A stretch of DNA of 64,000 nt from Paenimyroides baculatum (GTDB taxonomy: Bacteria; Bacteroidota; Bacteroidia; Flavobacteriales; Flavobacteriaceae), in contig NZ_VWSG01000001.1 in NCBI RefSeq assembly GCF_008629655.1, positions 248,001 to 312,000 on the forward strand, in the 5' to 3' direction. The stretch's first letter is position 1. Every line of letters starts with the position of its first letter. Below, in pieces: positions 15,906-24,746 of the stretch. The position numbers and the translations under genes were made by a program. The notes beneath the pieces were generated by a model, which worked only from the letters and a program-made list of their open reading frames with translations, was not told the DNA's origin and did no database searches.

Positions 15906-17462
15906 ATGTACCAAGTGAACAAAGAGTTAATTATTAGGTCTGGTTCCAATACAGTAGATTTTGCCTTATTAAAAGACGGGAAATTAGTAGAATTACACAG
16001 AGACAGAGAAGACGAAAAAGGTTTCTCGGTAGGCGATATTTTTATAGCAAAAATACGCAAACCGGTTCCTGGCTTAAACGCGGCGTTTGTAAATGTTGGT
16101 TTCGATAAAGATGCCTTTTTACATTACCACGATTTGGGTCCAAACCTTCCTACGCTTATGAAGTTCACAAAACTTGTAACTGCAGGTAAATTAAATGATT
16201 TCACTCTTAAAAAATTTCCTTTTGAACCTGAAATTGATAAAAACGGCGTTATAACCGATGTGTTAAGTGCCAACCAATCAGTTTTAGTACAGATAGTTAA
16301 AGAACCTATATCAACCAAAGGTCCGCGAATTAGTTCAGAACTTTCGCTTGCCGGTCGTTATTTAGTATTGGTTCCTTTTTCCGAACGTGTTTCGATCTCA
16401 CAAAAAATCGAATCAAAACAAGAAAAAGAGCGTCTTAAAAAAATGATGCTTACTATTAAACCAAAAGGTTTCGGCGTTATTGTTCGTACAGTAGCCGAAG
16501 GCAAAAATGTTACAGAATTAGAAAAAGACTTACAAGGTTTAATGGATAAATGGATTTTACTTTGTAAACGTTTAACCACAGCTCATCACCCATCAAAAGT
16601 TTTTGGCGAAGTAAACAGAGCATCAAGCATTTTGCGCGATGTTTTTAATGATACTTTTACCGGAATCCATATAGATGACGATGAACTTTATTACCAAACG
16701 AAGGACTATCTGCAAGAAATAGCCCCTTCAAAAGTTTCCATTGTAAAGCATTATAACAACAAAGAAGTGCCGTTGTTCGAGAAATATCATATTGAACGAC
16801 AAATTAAAACTTCATTCGGTAAAACCGTATCTATGAGCAAAGGAGCCTATCTTATCATAGAACACACCGAAGCTTTGCATGTTATCGATGTTAACAGCGG
16901 AAACCGCTCAAACAAAGCTCTATCTCAAGAGGACACAGCTCTTGAAGTAAACATGATCGCCGCATCAGAAATTGCACGCCAGTTAAGATTGCGCGATATG
17001 GGCGGAATTATTGTAGTCGATTTTATCGATATGAGTAATCCCGAAAATCGTAAAGTTTTATACGATTACCTAAAAGAAGAAATGAGCGATGATAAAGCAA
17101 AACACAAAATCTTGCCTCCTAGTAAATTTGGATTAATTCAAATTACTAGACAAAGAGTTAGACCTGAAGTTTCTATCAAAACAAAAGAAGAAAACCCTGA
17201 CCATAACGGTGAAGGAGAAATTGAGGCTCCAATTTTAGTTATTGATAAAATATCAGCTGACCTAGAAAGAATTGTTAAAGACCATAAAACTATGGTTTTA
17301 AGTGCGCACCCTTTTATAGCTGCGTATCTTACAAAAGGTTTACCGTCGGTACGTGCTAAATGGTTTTTAGAACACAAACGTTGGATAAAAATTATACCGC
17401 GAGATGCCTACACCTATTTAGAATACCATTTCTTTGACAAACAAGGAAACCAGATTGAATAA
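15906..17462 (+). CDS. rng: Ribonuclease G (RNase E/G family)
   Basis: This 518-residue endoribonuclease has an N-terminal S1 RNA-binding insert (SVGDIFIAKIRKPVPGLNAA, FVNVGFDKDAFLHYHDLGP). The catalytic RNase E/G core contains the metal-binding segment ALHVIDVNSGNRS and the partner aspartate in GGIIVVDFIDM. RNase G matures 16S rRNA ends and takes part in mRNA decay. The ATG at 15906 gives MYQVNKELIIRS. A GTG at 15915 would give the VNKELIIRS start often seen in homologues, and I cannot decide between them. A strong terminator follows immediately. Confidence 0.92.
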   Translation: MYQVNKELIIRSGSNTVDFALLKDGKLVELHRDREDEKGFSVGDIFIAKIRKPVPGLNAAFVNVGFDKDAFLHYHDLGPNLPTLMKFTKLVTAGKLNDFTLKKFPFEPEIDKNGVITDVLSANQSVLVQIVKEPISTKGPRISSELSLAGRYLVLVPFSERVSISQKIESKQEKERLKKMMLTIKPKGFGVIVRTVAEGKNVTELEKDLQGLMDKWILLCKRLTTAHHPSKVFGEVNRASSILRDVFNDTFTGIHIDDDELYYQTKDYLQEIAPSKVSIVKHYNNKEVPLFEKYHIERQIKTSFGKTVSMSKGAYLIIEHTEALHVIDVNSGNRSNKALSQEDTALEVNMIAASEIARQLRLRDMGGIIVVDFIDMSNPENRKVLYDYLKEEMSDDKAKHKILPPSKFGLIQITRQRVRPEVSIKTKEENPDHNGEGEIEAPILVIDKISADLERIVKDHKTMVLSAHPFIAAYLTKGLPSVRAKWFLEHKRWIKIIPRDAYTYLEYHFFDKQGNQIE

Positions 17463-17494
17463 AAAAATGCCGAACCTACGTTCGGCATTTTTTG
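17462..17494 (+). terminator. Terminator of rng
   Basis: The stem ATGCCGAAC/GTTCGGCAT closes on CTAC and is followed by a run of six T, directly after the rng stop codon. Confidence 0.85.
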
Positions 17495-17545
17495 TTTGTA
17501 CTAATTCTTAATTGTTAACATATCGATTAATTAGTAGTTGAAATA

Positions 17546-17576
17546 TTTTGTTAAAATGTATTAATTGTTATATTTG
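17546..17576 (+). promoter_or_regulatory. Promoter of first barrel gene
   Basis: The -33-like TTTTG (17546-17550) lies 18 bases before TATATTTG (17569-17576), a near-ideal Bacteroidota promoter. Confidence 0.65.
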
Positions 17577-17595
17577 TTATTAAAATTTAAAAGAT

Positions 17596-18204
17596 ATGTT
17601 TATGAAAAAAAGTTTTTTAACCTTATTAGGTTTAGTTGCTATCTCTACAACTGCAGTAGCGCAGCAAGAAGTAAAATTTGGTCCAAAAGCCGGCGTTAAT
17701 ATTGCTAATTTGTCTGGATTAGACAATAGTGAAATGAAAATTGGTTTTCATGTAGGTGCTGTTGCAGAAATTAAATTTAACGAAAAATTTTCAGTTCAAC
17801 CAGAGGTTCTTTATTCAGCTCAAGGAGCAAAAAGTTCAATAGTAACACCATTAGGGACTATTGAGAGTGAGGTAAAGAATGACTACATTAATGTGCCAAT
17901 TATGGCAAAGTATTACATAGTAGAGGGTTTTTCGGCTGAATTAGGACCGTACGTTGGTTTCTTGATGAAATCTGAAACAAAGGTTGGTGATGTTACGGCT
18001 GATGCTAAAGATTCTTATAAATCTGTTGACTTTGGTTTAGGTGTTGGTTTAGCTTATGATTTACCTATGGGACTTTTTGTTGGAGCGAGATATAATTTAG
18101 GATTATCAAAAGCTAATGAAGATGTACCAGCAGGAATTCTTACAGTTCAAACAGATGATATTAAAAACGGTGTAATCCAAGTAGGAGTTGGTTACAAATT
18201 CTAA
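17596..18204 (+). CDS. Outer-membrane beta-barrel protein, PorT-like (paralogue 1 of 3)
   Basis: This is a 202-residue exported protein; the ATG at 17602, giving MKKSFLTLL, is an equally good start. A signal peptide ends near TTAVAQQE. The mature part has the OMP_b-brl_2/PorT pattern of alternating strands: VKFGPKAGVNIANLSG, FSVQPEVLYSAQGAK, VPIMAKYYIVEGFSAELGPY and a final VGVGYKF with C-terminal Phe for BAM assembly. It is one of three tandem paralogues. Each has its own promoter or terminator, so they are separately expressed units. Function unknown. Confidence 0.85.
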   Translation: MFMKKSFLTLLGLVAISTTAVAQQEVKFGPKAGVNIANLSGLDNSEMKIGFHVGAVAEIKFNEKFSVQPEVLYSAQGAKSSIVTPLGTIESEVKNDYINVPIMAKYYIVEGFSAELGPYVGFLMKSETKVGDVTADAKDSYKSVDFGLGVGLAYDLPMGLFVGARYNLGLSKANEDVPAGILTVQTDDIKNGVIQVGVGYKF

Positions 18205-18222
18205 TAATTAAGATATTTAGTT

Positions 18223-18250
18223 AAACCGCAACATATTGTTGCGGTTTTAT
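18223..18250 (+). terminator. Terminator after barrel paralogue 1
   Basis: The stem AAACCGCAACA/TGTTGCGGTTT is followed by T-rich sequence. It is nearly the same sequence as the terminator after paralogue 2, consistent with duplication of the whole unit. Confidence 0.8.
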
Positions 18251-18285
18251 TTTTTATATTTTTTCGTTAAATTATATAACATAAT

Positions 18286-18293
18286 TATATTTG
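18286..18293 (+). promoter_or_regulatory. Bacteroidota -7 promoter of barrel paralogue 2
   Basis: TATATTTG matches TAnnTTTG, 23 bases before the start codon, in the same context (ATATTTGTT) as the promoter of paralogue 1. Confidence 0.55.
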
Positions 18294-18315
18294 TTGAAAA
18301 TTAAAAATTACAATT

Positions 18316-18972
18316 ATGAAAAAAATTACCTTAACCCTTTTAGGGTTAGTTGCATTCTCTACAAGTGCATTAGCGCAACAAGAAGTAAGATTTGGTCCTA
18401 AAGCAGGTGTTAATATTGCTAATATAAGTGGAAAGGATGCAAATGACAATAAAATGTTAATCGGCTTTCATGTGGGAGCATTTGCAGAAATTAAGTTCAA
18501 CGAAAAATTCGCTGTTCAGCCGGAGATTCTGTATTCGGCTCAAGGGGCAAAACGTGAAGGAACTAGAAATGTTATGGGTGTGAATGTAACTACAAATACT
18601 ACATCTAAAATTGATTATATTAATGTGCCTATTATGGCTAAATATTATATAGCGCCAAGTTTTGCTGTTGAAGCAGGACCTTATGTTGGTTTTCTAATGT
18701 CTGCAAAAACGGAAGGAACAATTAATTCCATGGGTGAAAACGTGTCAATTGAGAGTGATGATAAAGATTTTTCTAACTCTATTGATTTTGGTGTTGGCGC
18801 TGGAGCAAGTTTCAATTTAGATAATGGTTTTTTTATTGGAGCTCGTTATAATTTAGGTTTGTCAAAAGTAGGTAAAGATAATACACTAAATTTTGGAGAT
18901 GTTGATATTAATGTTGAAGCTTTAGATACTAAAAATGCAGTCATTCAAGTTTCTGTTGGTTACAAATTCTAA
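18316..18972 (+). CDS. Outer-membrane beta-barrel protein, PorT-like (paralogue 2 of 3)
   Basis: This 218-residue protein is closely similar to the preceding one. The signal peptide (MKKITLTLLGLVAFSTSALA) differs from that of paralogue 1 by only a few residues. It continues with RFGPKAGVNIANISG, FAVQPEILYSAQGAKRE and VPIMAKYYIAPSFAVEAGPY, and ends VSVGYKF. The main differences are longer surface-loop insertions (around residues 80-100 and 135-160), as expected for barrels whose loops diverge fastest. Recent tandem duplication is the simplest explanation. Function unknown. Confidence 0.85.
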   Translation: MKKITLTLLGLVAFSTSALAQQEVRFGPKAGVNIANISGKDANDNKMLIGFHVGAFAEIKFNEKFAVQPEILYSAQGAKREGTRNVMGVNVTTNTTSKIDYINVPIMAKYYIAPSFAVEAGPYVGFLMSAKTEGTINSMGENVSIESDDKDFSNSIDFGVGAGASFNLDNGFFIGARYNLGLSKVGKDNTLNFGDVDINVEALDTKNAVIQVSVGYKF

Positions 18973-18990
18973 TAAGTAAAGATATTAAGT

Positions 18991-19021
18991 AAAACCGCAA
19001 CAATTTGTTGCGGTTTTTTTG
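18991..19021 (+). terminator. Terminator after barrel paralogue 2
   Basis: The stem AAAACCGCAACAA/TTGTTGCGGTTTT is followed by a T-run. It is the sister copy of the element at 18223. Confidence 0.85.
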
Positions 19022-19129
19022 TGGAAAAAAGTTACAGTTTAATAATTTGCGCAGTAACATGTTTGTGTTATTTTGAGTAACTTCGGCTTTGGATTAAAAT
19101 TTGATAAATAATTCATAAAGCCCAATACT

Positions 19130-19723
19130 ATGAAAAAGTTACCTAAAATTATAACAATGCTTTTTACTGTGTTTTTATGCGGAAATGCAGTACAGGCGCA
19201 AGATTTCTCATTCGGACCTAAAGTGGGTTACAACAATGCAAAATTAGAAGGGAAAAGCTGGCAGGATTTTCACGACAATAATTCCATTAATGGATTTCAC
19301 GTGGGTGCATTTGCAGAAATTCGTTTTAACAAATTTGCCATTCAGCCCGAAGTTTATTATTCGTCAGCAGGTGGTAAATGGAAAACTACATTTGAAAACG
19401 CTACCGTTGAACACGATTTTAACTTAAGTTATGTAAACGTGCCGTTAATGTTGAAGTATTATATTACCAACGGAATTGCCATTGAAGCAGGTCCACAAGC
19501 CGGATTTTTAACCGATTCGAAAGTTAAGTTTTCAGACTTAAATCCGGACAGTACTAAATTCAATGACTTTGATTTTTCGCTGAATGTTGGTTTAAGTGTC
19601 AATTTACCATTAAACTTTATGATTTCTGCGCGTTACAATGCCGGAATGACAAATGTTATCGATGAACCGAATGTTGACTGGAAAAACCGCGTAATGCAAC
19701 TTTCTGTCGGATATCGTTTTTAA
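19130..19723 (+). CDS. Outer-membrane beta-barrel protein, PorT-like (paralogue 3 of 3)
   Basis: This 197-residue protein has a signal peptide ending at AVQAQDF. It shares the barrel framework of the two genes before it (FSFGPKVGYNNAKLEG, FAIQPEVYYSSAGGKW, VPLMLKYYITNGIAIEAGPQ, final LSVGYRF) but is clearly more diverged than they are from each other, so this split is older. No terminator hairpin is obvious after it; instead a repeat-rich gap begins. Function unknown. Confidence 0.82.
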   Translation: MKKLPKIITMLFTVFLCGNAVQAQDFSFGPKVGYNNAKLEGKSWQDFHDNNSINGFHVGAFAEIRFNKFAIQPEVYYSSAGGKWKTTFENATVEHDFNLSYVNVPLMLKYYITNGIAIEAGPQAGFLTDSKVKFSDLNPDSTKFNDFDFSLNVGLSVNLPLNFMISARYNAGMTNVIDEPNVDWKNRVMQLSVGYRF

Positions 19724-19753
19724 TTCGTAGATTTTTAAATAAGTTAAATTTTA

Positions 19754-19808
19754 CGTCAGTTCGAGTAAGAATTTCGAAGAGAAGCGGAGGAATTCTGTAT
19801 CGAGAACT
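19754..19808. repeat. Dispersed palindromic repeat, TTCGAG-type
   Basis: A CGTCAGTTCGAG start and a TATCGAGAACT end give pairing arms (AGTTCGA/TCGAGAACT). Similar units occur at 46780. It lies in the intergenic gap between barrel paralogue 3 and tadA. Confidence 0.5.
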
Positions 19809-19840
19809 AAATAAGAAAGCTGTTTAGGAAAGTTAACTAT

Positions 19841-19920
19841 TGTCATTCCGGACTTGATCCGGAATCTCATTTATTTTGATTAAAAACTTTATGAGAAGCT
19901 GAATCAAGTTCAGCTTGACA
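19841..19920. repeat. Dispersed hairpin repeat, two arms with CTTGA loops
   Basis: Arm 1 reads TGTCA, then stem ATTCCGGA-CTTGA-TCCGGAAT, then TCTCAT. Arm 2, inverted, carries stem AAGCTGAA-CTTGA-TTCAGCTT and closes with TGACA. The whole element is an inverted repeat of two hairpins with different stems but the same loop. It is 80 bases long and has no coding potential. Confidence 0.8.
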
Positions 19921-19944
19921 AATTAGTGTTTGTTAAACAGTTTT

Positions 19945-20379
19945 TTATCTTTTATTCTGAAAAAAAGTCAGCATCAATTCTTTACATTCATCTTCTAAAA
20001 CACCGTAAACAATTTCCGTTTTCGGGTGCAGTTGTCCGCCAATTGTGGTAAACCCGCGTTTATTATCTTGTGCACCAACCACAATTTTAGAAATCTGACT
20101 CCAATACAACGCACCGGCACACATTTGGCAAGGTTCAACCGTTAAATACATGGTGCAGTTTTTTAAATACTTGCCACCAATGGCGTTTGCTGCAGCTGTA
20201 ATTGCCTGCATTTCGGCGTGAGCGGTAACATCCTTCAAATTTTCGGTTAAATTATGCGTCTTCGCTATTATGGAATTATTCGCCACGATAACCGCTCCAA
20301 TAGGAATTTCGTTTTTTAAAAGCGCTTCTTTTGCTTCGTTTAAAGCAATCCGCATAAAATATTCGTCGTTCAACAGCAT
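19945..20379 (-). CDS. tadA: tRNA adenosine(34) deaminase TadA-like nucleoside deaminase
   Basis: This 144-residue protein belongs to the cytidine/deoxycytidylate deaminase family. The zinc motif is complete: HAEMQA (His54, catalytic Glu56) and VEPCQMCAGA (Cys84, Cys87). The pattern is that of TadA, which converts adenosine to inosine at the wobble position of tRNA-Arg(ACG). A guanine-deaminase-type function cannot be fully excluded. It is divergent from dxs, with 68 bases between them. Confidence 0.88.
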   Translation of the reverse strand: MLLNDEYFMRIALNEAKEALLKNEIPIGAVIVANNSIIAKTHNLTENLKDVTAHAEMQAITAAANAIGGKYLKNCTMYLTVEPCQMCAGALYWSQISKIVVGAQDNKRGFTTIGGQLHPKTEIVYGVLEDECKELMLTFFQNKR

Positions 20380-20420
20380 TTCAATCAGTAAATTATTCGT
20401 TCAAAAATAAGATATTATTG

Positions 20421-20428
20421 TAAATTTG
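20421..20428 (+). promoter_or_regulatory. Bacteroidota -7 promoter of dxs
   Basis: TAAATTTG matches TAnnTTTG and lies 19 bases before the dxs start codon. Confidence 0.55.
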
Positions 20429-20447
20429 TTTAATAATTTAAAAGTTA

Positions 20448-22214
20448 ATGACCCCAATTTTACCAACAATTCAATTTCCTTCCGATTTAAAATCGAAAAC
20501 CTTGGAACAGCTGCAACAGTTGGCAGATGAAATCCGTAGGTTTATTATCGATGTTGTTTCGGTAAACGGCGGTCATTTAGGTGCAAGTCTGGGTGTTGTA
20601 GAACTAACCATTGCATTGCATTACGTGTTTGATACACCTATTGACAAATTGGTTTGGGATGTGGGACATCAGGCGTATGTGCACAAAATTTTAACCGGTC
20701 GTAAAGCCGATTTTGAAACCAACCGACAAAAAAACGGATTGAGCGGATTTCCTAAAATCAGCGAAAGCGAATACGATGCTTTTGGTGTTGGGCATTCATC
20801 TACATCTATATCGGCAGCTTTGGGAATGGCGATTGCCAGCAAATTGAAAAACGAGGACGATATTCAGCATATTGCGGTTATTGGTGATGCATCTATTGCT
20901 TCGGGAATGGCGTTTGAAGCCTTAAATCATGCCGGTGTTACAAATGCCAATTTAATTGTGGTTTTAAACGATAATGCTATTGGGATCGATCCGAGTGTAG
21001 GTGCGTTGAAAAGCTATTTAATGCAGGTAAAGCAAGGCGAAAATCCAAAGAGTAACAACATGATAAAATCATTGAATTTTAAATATGTGGGACCGGTTGA
21101 TGGACACGATTTAAAAGCATTGATTCATGAACTGCAAAGATTGAAAGTTAAAAGCGGACCACAGTTTTTACATATCACCACCACAAAAGGCAAAGGGTTA
21201 AAGCAGGCAGAAGAAAATCAGGTGTTGTATCATGCGCCGGGAAAATTTGATAAAATTACAGGCGATCTGCTTGAAAATAATACACAGAAGTTTACAAAAT
21301 ATCAGGATGTTTTCGGACTGACTTTATTAGAATTAGCGCAGCAAAATTCCAAAATATTTGCCATTACACCTGCAATGCCAACGGGAAGTTCGCTAAAATA
21401 CATGATGGACGAAATTCCTGAACGCGCTATTGACGTAGGTATTGCTGAACAGCATGCGGTTACATTGGCAGCCGGCATTTCATTAAGTGGTTTCACTGTT
21501 TTCTGCGCCATTTATTCTACTTTTTTGCAACGCGCGTACGATCAATTGATTCACGATGTGGCGTTGCAGAATATTCCGGTTATTTTCTGTATAGATCGTG
21601 CCGGTTTGGTGGGCGAAGACGGTGCAACACATCAGGGCGTTTTTGATATTGCGTATTTACAGGCAATACCAAACCTTACCATTTTGGCTCCGAAAGATGC
21701 AGTAGAATTGCGTCAAACCTTATTCACGTTGCAGAATAATAATTCAAAGCCGGTGGCAGTTCGTTATCCACGCGGATATTCATCTGTCGAAAATTGGAAA
21801 GTTCTTTTTAAAACAGTCGATCTTTCTAAAATTCAATCGATAAAAAAAGGAAAAAAAGCAGCCGTTTTTTCAACAGGAACCATTTTAGAAAATGTTTTAG
21901 AAGCATTAAGTTTCGATACAGATTACTTTGCGGTGCATCATTTCTTACAAATAAAACCTTTAAACGAAACAGAAATTGTGGAGTTGATTAAAGGTTTTGA
22001 AACTATTATTACGGTAGAAGAAGGAGTAATTAAAGGCGGTTTTGGCAGTGTAATCAATCAGATTATTTTGGCAAACAATATAAATGTTAAGGTAATAAAT
22101 TTAGGTGTTCCCGATGTTTTTATAGAACACGCAACGGTGAACGAACAGCTTAAGCAGTGTGGATTAGATGTGGAATCTATGCAGAATTTATTTAAAAAAA
22201 TACGTAATGTTTAA
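20448..22214 (+). CDS. dxs: 1-deoxy-D-xylulose-5-phosphate synthase
   Basis: This 588-residue transketolase-like enzyme carries out the first step of the MEP isoprenoid pathway, condensing pyruvate and glyceraldehyde 3-phosphate. The thiamine-diphosphate motif is visible (VIGDASIASGMAFEALNHAG), preceded by WDVGHQAYVHKILTGR. Later come the pyrimidine domain (DVGIAEQHAVTLAAG) with DGATHQGVFD. It is shorter than the E. coli enzyme (about 620), as usual for the Bacteroidota form. It overlaps the start of the DUF3078 gene by 8 bases, indicating translational coupling. Confidence 0.95.
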   Translation: MTPILPTIQFPSDLKSKTLEQLQQLADEIRRFIIDVVSVNGGHLGASLGVVELTIALHYVFDTPIDKLVWDVGHQAYVHKILTGRKADFETNRQKNGLSGFPKISESEYDAFGVGHSSTSISAALGMAIASKLKNEDDIQHIAVIGDASIASGMAFEALNHAGVTNANLIVVLNDNAIGIDPSVGALKSYLMQVKQGENPKSNNMIKSLNFKYVGPVDGHDLKALIHELQRLKVKSGPQFLHITTTKGKGLKQAEENQVLYHAPGKFDKITGDLLENNTQKFTKYQDVFGLTLLELAQQNSKIFAITPAMPTGSSLKYMMDEIPERAIDVGIAEQHAVTLAAGISLSGFTVFCAIYSTFLQRAYDQLIHDVALQNIPVIFCIDRAGLVGEDGATHQGVFDIAYLQAIPNLTILAPKDAVELRQTLFTLQNNNSKPVAVRYPRGYSSVENWKVLFKTVDLSKIQSIKKGKKAAVFSTGTILENVLEALSFDTDYFAVHHFLQIKPLNETEIVELIKGFETIITVEEGVIKGGFGSVINQIILANNINVKVINLGVPDVFIEHATVNEQLKQCGLDVESMQNLFKKIRNV

Positions 22215-23457
22215 ATTTAAGATAATTGTTTTTTTTATGTTATTGTCGGCAGTTGGTTTCTCGCAACCGTTGGATTCTCTGCACATAAAAAAAACAAGTA
22301 CAGATGTAAATACTTTTTACAGAACGCAGTTTTCGGTTTTTGATACGCTGGTAAAAAGAAACGATACCCTTTTTTTACGACCAATTACGGTAGAACCTAA
22401 AATGGTTTTGCAAGATTCGGTACTCATGAATTTAAAATCGGGCGATGTGCAACAGGTTGTTGTTTCAACGTTCGAAGTTACCAAACGCAACAAAAATACC
22501 GATCTGGCATACTTTTTAATATCAAAACCAACCGGATTTGTTTATGACAGACTACCGCGTGCCAATTCGCAAATTCCGTATGATGCATTGTCTCCGATTC
22601 GATCTGAAGTAAGTTTCTGGAAAAAAACGAACAGTTTGGGATTAGATATCAACCAAGGAACCTTCTCTAACTGGAATGCCGGTGGTTTTAGTTCTGTTTC
22701 GGGCATCGTTAAAGGCGATTTTACAAGAAAATATGAAAAAGGACGAACAGTGTGGTTGAACGAATTAAAAGTGCGTTATGGTTTAAATAAACAAGAAAAT
22801 TTGGAACTTCGAAAAACCGATGACGTTTTAAACATCAATTCCTCTTTCGGTTATAAAACATCGGTAAAATCAAACTGGTATTATTCTGCAAAAATGACGC
22901 TGAATACCCAAATGGCGAACGGTTACGCGTATCCCAACGTAGAAGATCCAATTTCGCGTGCATTTGCGCCGGCATATCTTTTTGCGGGTATCGGTTCCGA
23001 ATATTTCAAAAACAACTTTAAAGCTTATATTTCGCCGCTTACCTTGAAATCTACGTTTGTTTTGGATAATACTTTGGCAAATAAAGGTGAATTTGGTTTG
23101 GAAGGTGGTATTTTCGATGCTGATGGAAATTTACTGAAAGCAGGAAAAAAATCGAGAAACGAACTGGGGTTTTTGTTTACCAGCGAATGGAATAAATCGA
23201 TCATGAAAAACGTTAATCTTAAAAATAATCTGACACTTTATACCGATTATCTGAATAACTTTGGAAATGTTGATGTAGATTGGCAGTTGCAGTTAGAGAT
23301 GAAGGTAAACAGTTTAATTAAGGCAACTTTGGGCGGACATTTGATTTATGATGATGATATTAAAAACAAACGCGATGTAAACGGAACACAGATTACCGAA
23401 GGTCCGCGCGTGCAGTTTAAACAGTTGTTAAGTGTTGGTTTGGTTTATAATTTTTAA
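22207..23457 (+). CDS. DUF3078 family exported protein
   Basis: From the ATG at 22207 (overlapping the end of dxs) the protein has 416 residues. It has a signal peptide (FFMLLSAVGFSQ) and a long body typical of DUF3078 in Flavobacteriaceae: LGLDINQGTFSNWNAGGFSS, GRTVWLNELKVRYGLNKQE and a final LLSVGLVYNF. The many amphipathic strands and terminal Phe suggest an outer-membrane barrel. An upstream start at 22168 would lie inside dxs and lack a signal peptide start. Function unknown. Confidence 0.83.
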   Translation: MFKFKIIVFFMLLSAVGFSQPLDSLHIKKTSTDVNTFYRTQFSVFDTLVKRNDTLFLRPITVEPKMVLQDSVLMNLKSGDVQQVVVSTFEVTKRNKNTDLAYFLISKPTGFVYDRLPRANSQIPYDALSPIRSEVSFWKKTNSLGLDINQGTFSNWNAGGFSSVSGIVKGDFTRKYEKGRTVWLNELKVRYGLNKQENLELRKTDDVLNINSSFGYKTSVKSNWYYSAKMTLNTQMANGYAYPNVEDPISRAFAPAYLFAGIGSEYFKNNFKAYISPLTLKSTFVLDNTLANKGEFGLEGGIFDADGNLLKAGKKSRNELGFLFTSEWNKSIMKNVNLKNNLTLYTDYLNNFGNVDVDWQLQLEMKVNSLIKATLGGHLIYDDDIKNKRDVNGTQITEGPRVQFKQLLSVGLVYNF

Positions 23458-23460
23458 GAG

Positions 23461-24153
23461 ATGAAAGTTTTTTTTAGCATATTGATACTGTTGGTTTCTG
23501 TCAAAACATTTTCGCAGGCTATTGATAGTTTGCCGGCTTTGGACAGAACCATAAAAGTAACCGATCCGTTTTATCGAGAAGATCAGTTTTATGTGGGTGT
23601 AACGCATAGTTTAATGATGAAACAACCCGATAATTTTTCGACTAATTCTATTTCAATAGGAACAAATTTTGGTTTTCTGCGCGATTTTCCGATCAATAAA
23701 CAACGAACGGTTGCAATTGCTCCGGGTGTTGGTTTTGCATTTTATAATTTGCGACACAATATGGCATTGATTGATAATGATCCCGTTACTTTTGAAATTG
23801 ATAACGATCGAGAAAAAAATGTACAGAAACTGTCTTACATCGAAATTCCGTTTGAAATCCGTTGGCGTAATTCAAAAGTACATTCACATAAATTTTGGCG
23901 TGTTTATACCGGAATTAAATACAGTTATTTGTTGAATGCAACTTCAAAGTACGAAGGTGCTTTAGGAAATCATAGTTTTAAAAACAGTGATCTGCTGTCA
24001 AGATCAAATTTAGGAGTTTATATTTCGGCAGGTTTCAACACCTGGAATTTATACGGATATTACGGTTTTAAACCTTTATACAACAAAAATACAATTGATA
24101 CCGGAAGCCATATAAACATGCTAAATGTAGGTTTGATGTTTTACATCTTATAA
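23461..24153 (+). CDS. PorT-like outer-membrane beta-barrel protein
   Basis: This 230-residue protein has a signal peptide (ILILLVSVKTFSQ) and barrel strands such as YVGVTHSLMMKQPDNF, IAPGVGFAFYNLRHNM and SYIEIPFEIRWRNS. It resembles the PorT/SprT family, one member of which is needed for type IX secretion. Whether this is that PorT or only a relative cannot be decided without comparison. It lies 3 bases after the DUF3078 gene in a dxs-DUF3078-porT-like operon, and its 3' end overlaps the convergent PAP2-like gene by 13 bases. Confidence 0.78.
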   Translation: MKVFFSILILLVSVKTFSQAIDSLPALDRTIKVTDPFYREDQFYVGVTHSLMMKQPDNFSTNSISIGTNFGFLRDFPINKQRTVAIAPGVGFAFYNLRHNMALIDNDPVTFEIDNDREKNVQKLSYIEIPFEIRWRNSKVHSHKFWRVYTGIKYSYLLNATSKYEGALGNHSFKNSDLLSRSNLGVYISAGFNTWNLYGYYGFKPLYNKNTIDTGSHINMLNVGLMFYIL

Positions 24154-24746
24154 AACAAAATAAACGACGGTACAAAACCAATCAAAGCACCAACAATAAT
24201 TTCAACGTTGGTATGTGCCCTTAAATACAATCGAGAGGAAGCTACCAAACCGATTATTAGTAGTAATGCCGGTAAAATATAAAACGGGTTTAAATAGTAG
24301 GTGGTAGTTTGGTTTACAAATAACGGGATGGCACTGCAAACGCTTGCTACGTGTACGCTGTATTTACGCTTTAACAATATGCCGAAGAATAAAATCGTAT
24401 ACGAAATACAGTATCCGATAAAAAATACTTTTAAAGAGGAATTGGATGCGTTTTCCCAGATTTTAAAAATAAGAATATTTATAATTACGATATTCAAAAA
24501 CATTGGGGCACTGCGTTCTCGCAGATTCTGAATCATTACCGATGATTTTAACAATCCCAGTGATTTCAAGAAAAAGTAAATACACACAGGTAACAGAAAA
24601 GTCATTAAAAAAGCCTGACCGGTTGCTAGATATTGTTCTAACGGAATAAAAAAATCGGCATTTAATAAGTAAAAACATCCTGTGATTATTGTTGGAATAA
24701 AAACAGGATGGAATATGTAGGATATTATTTTAGCAACATACTTCAT
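24141..24746 (-). CDS. Integral membrane protein, PAP2-like
   Basis: This 201-residue protein has about five or six hydrophobic segments. The C-terminal segment ASSRLYLRAHTNVEIIVGAL resembles the SR-x5-H region of PAP2 phosphatases. The other PAP2 motif (KxxxxxxRP) is not evident; there is only NLRERSAP. It may be an inactive or diverged lipid phosphatase. It directly follows rpoN (stop to start spacing is zero or overlapping by one base), so the two are probably co-transcribed. Confidence 0.7.
   Translation of the reverse strand: MKYVAKIISYIFHPVFIPTIITGCFYLLNADFFIPLEQYLATGQAFLMTFLLPVCIYFFLKSLGLLKSSVMIQNLRERSAPMFLNIVIINILIFKIWENASNSSLKVFFIGYCISYTILFFGILLKRKYSVHVASVCSAIPLFVNQTTTYYLNPFYILPALLLIIGLVASSRLYLRAHTNVEIIVGALIGFVPSFILFYKM

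Noticed and set aside
15896-15937. Alternative ATG upstream of rng at 15896
   Set aside because: It is in another frame and reaches a stop after about 13 codons.
19724-19944. Possible CRISPR-like array in the repeat-rich gap
   Set aside because: The repeats are inverted and palindromic with no regular spacers and no cas genes are nearby.
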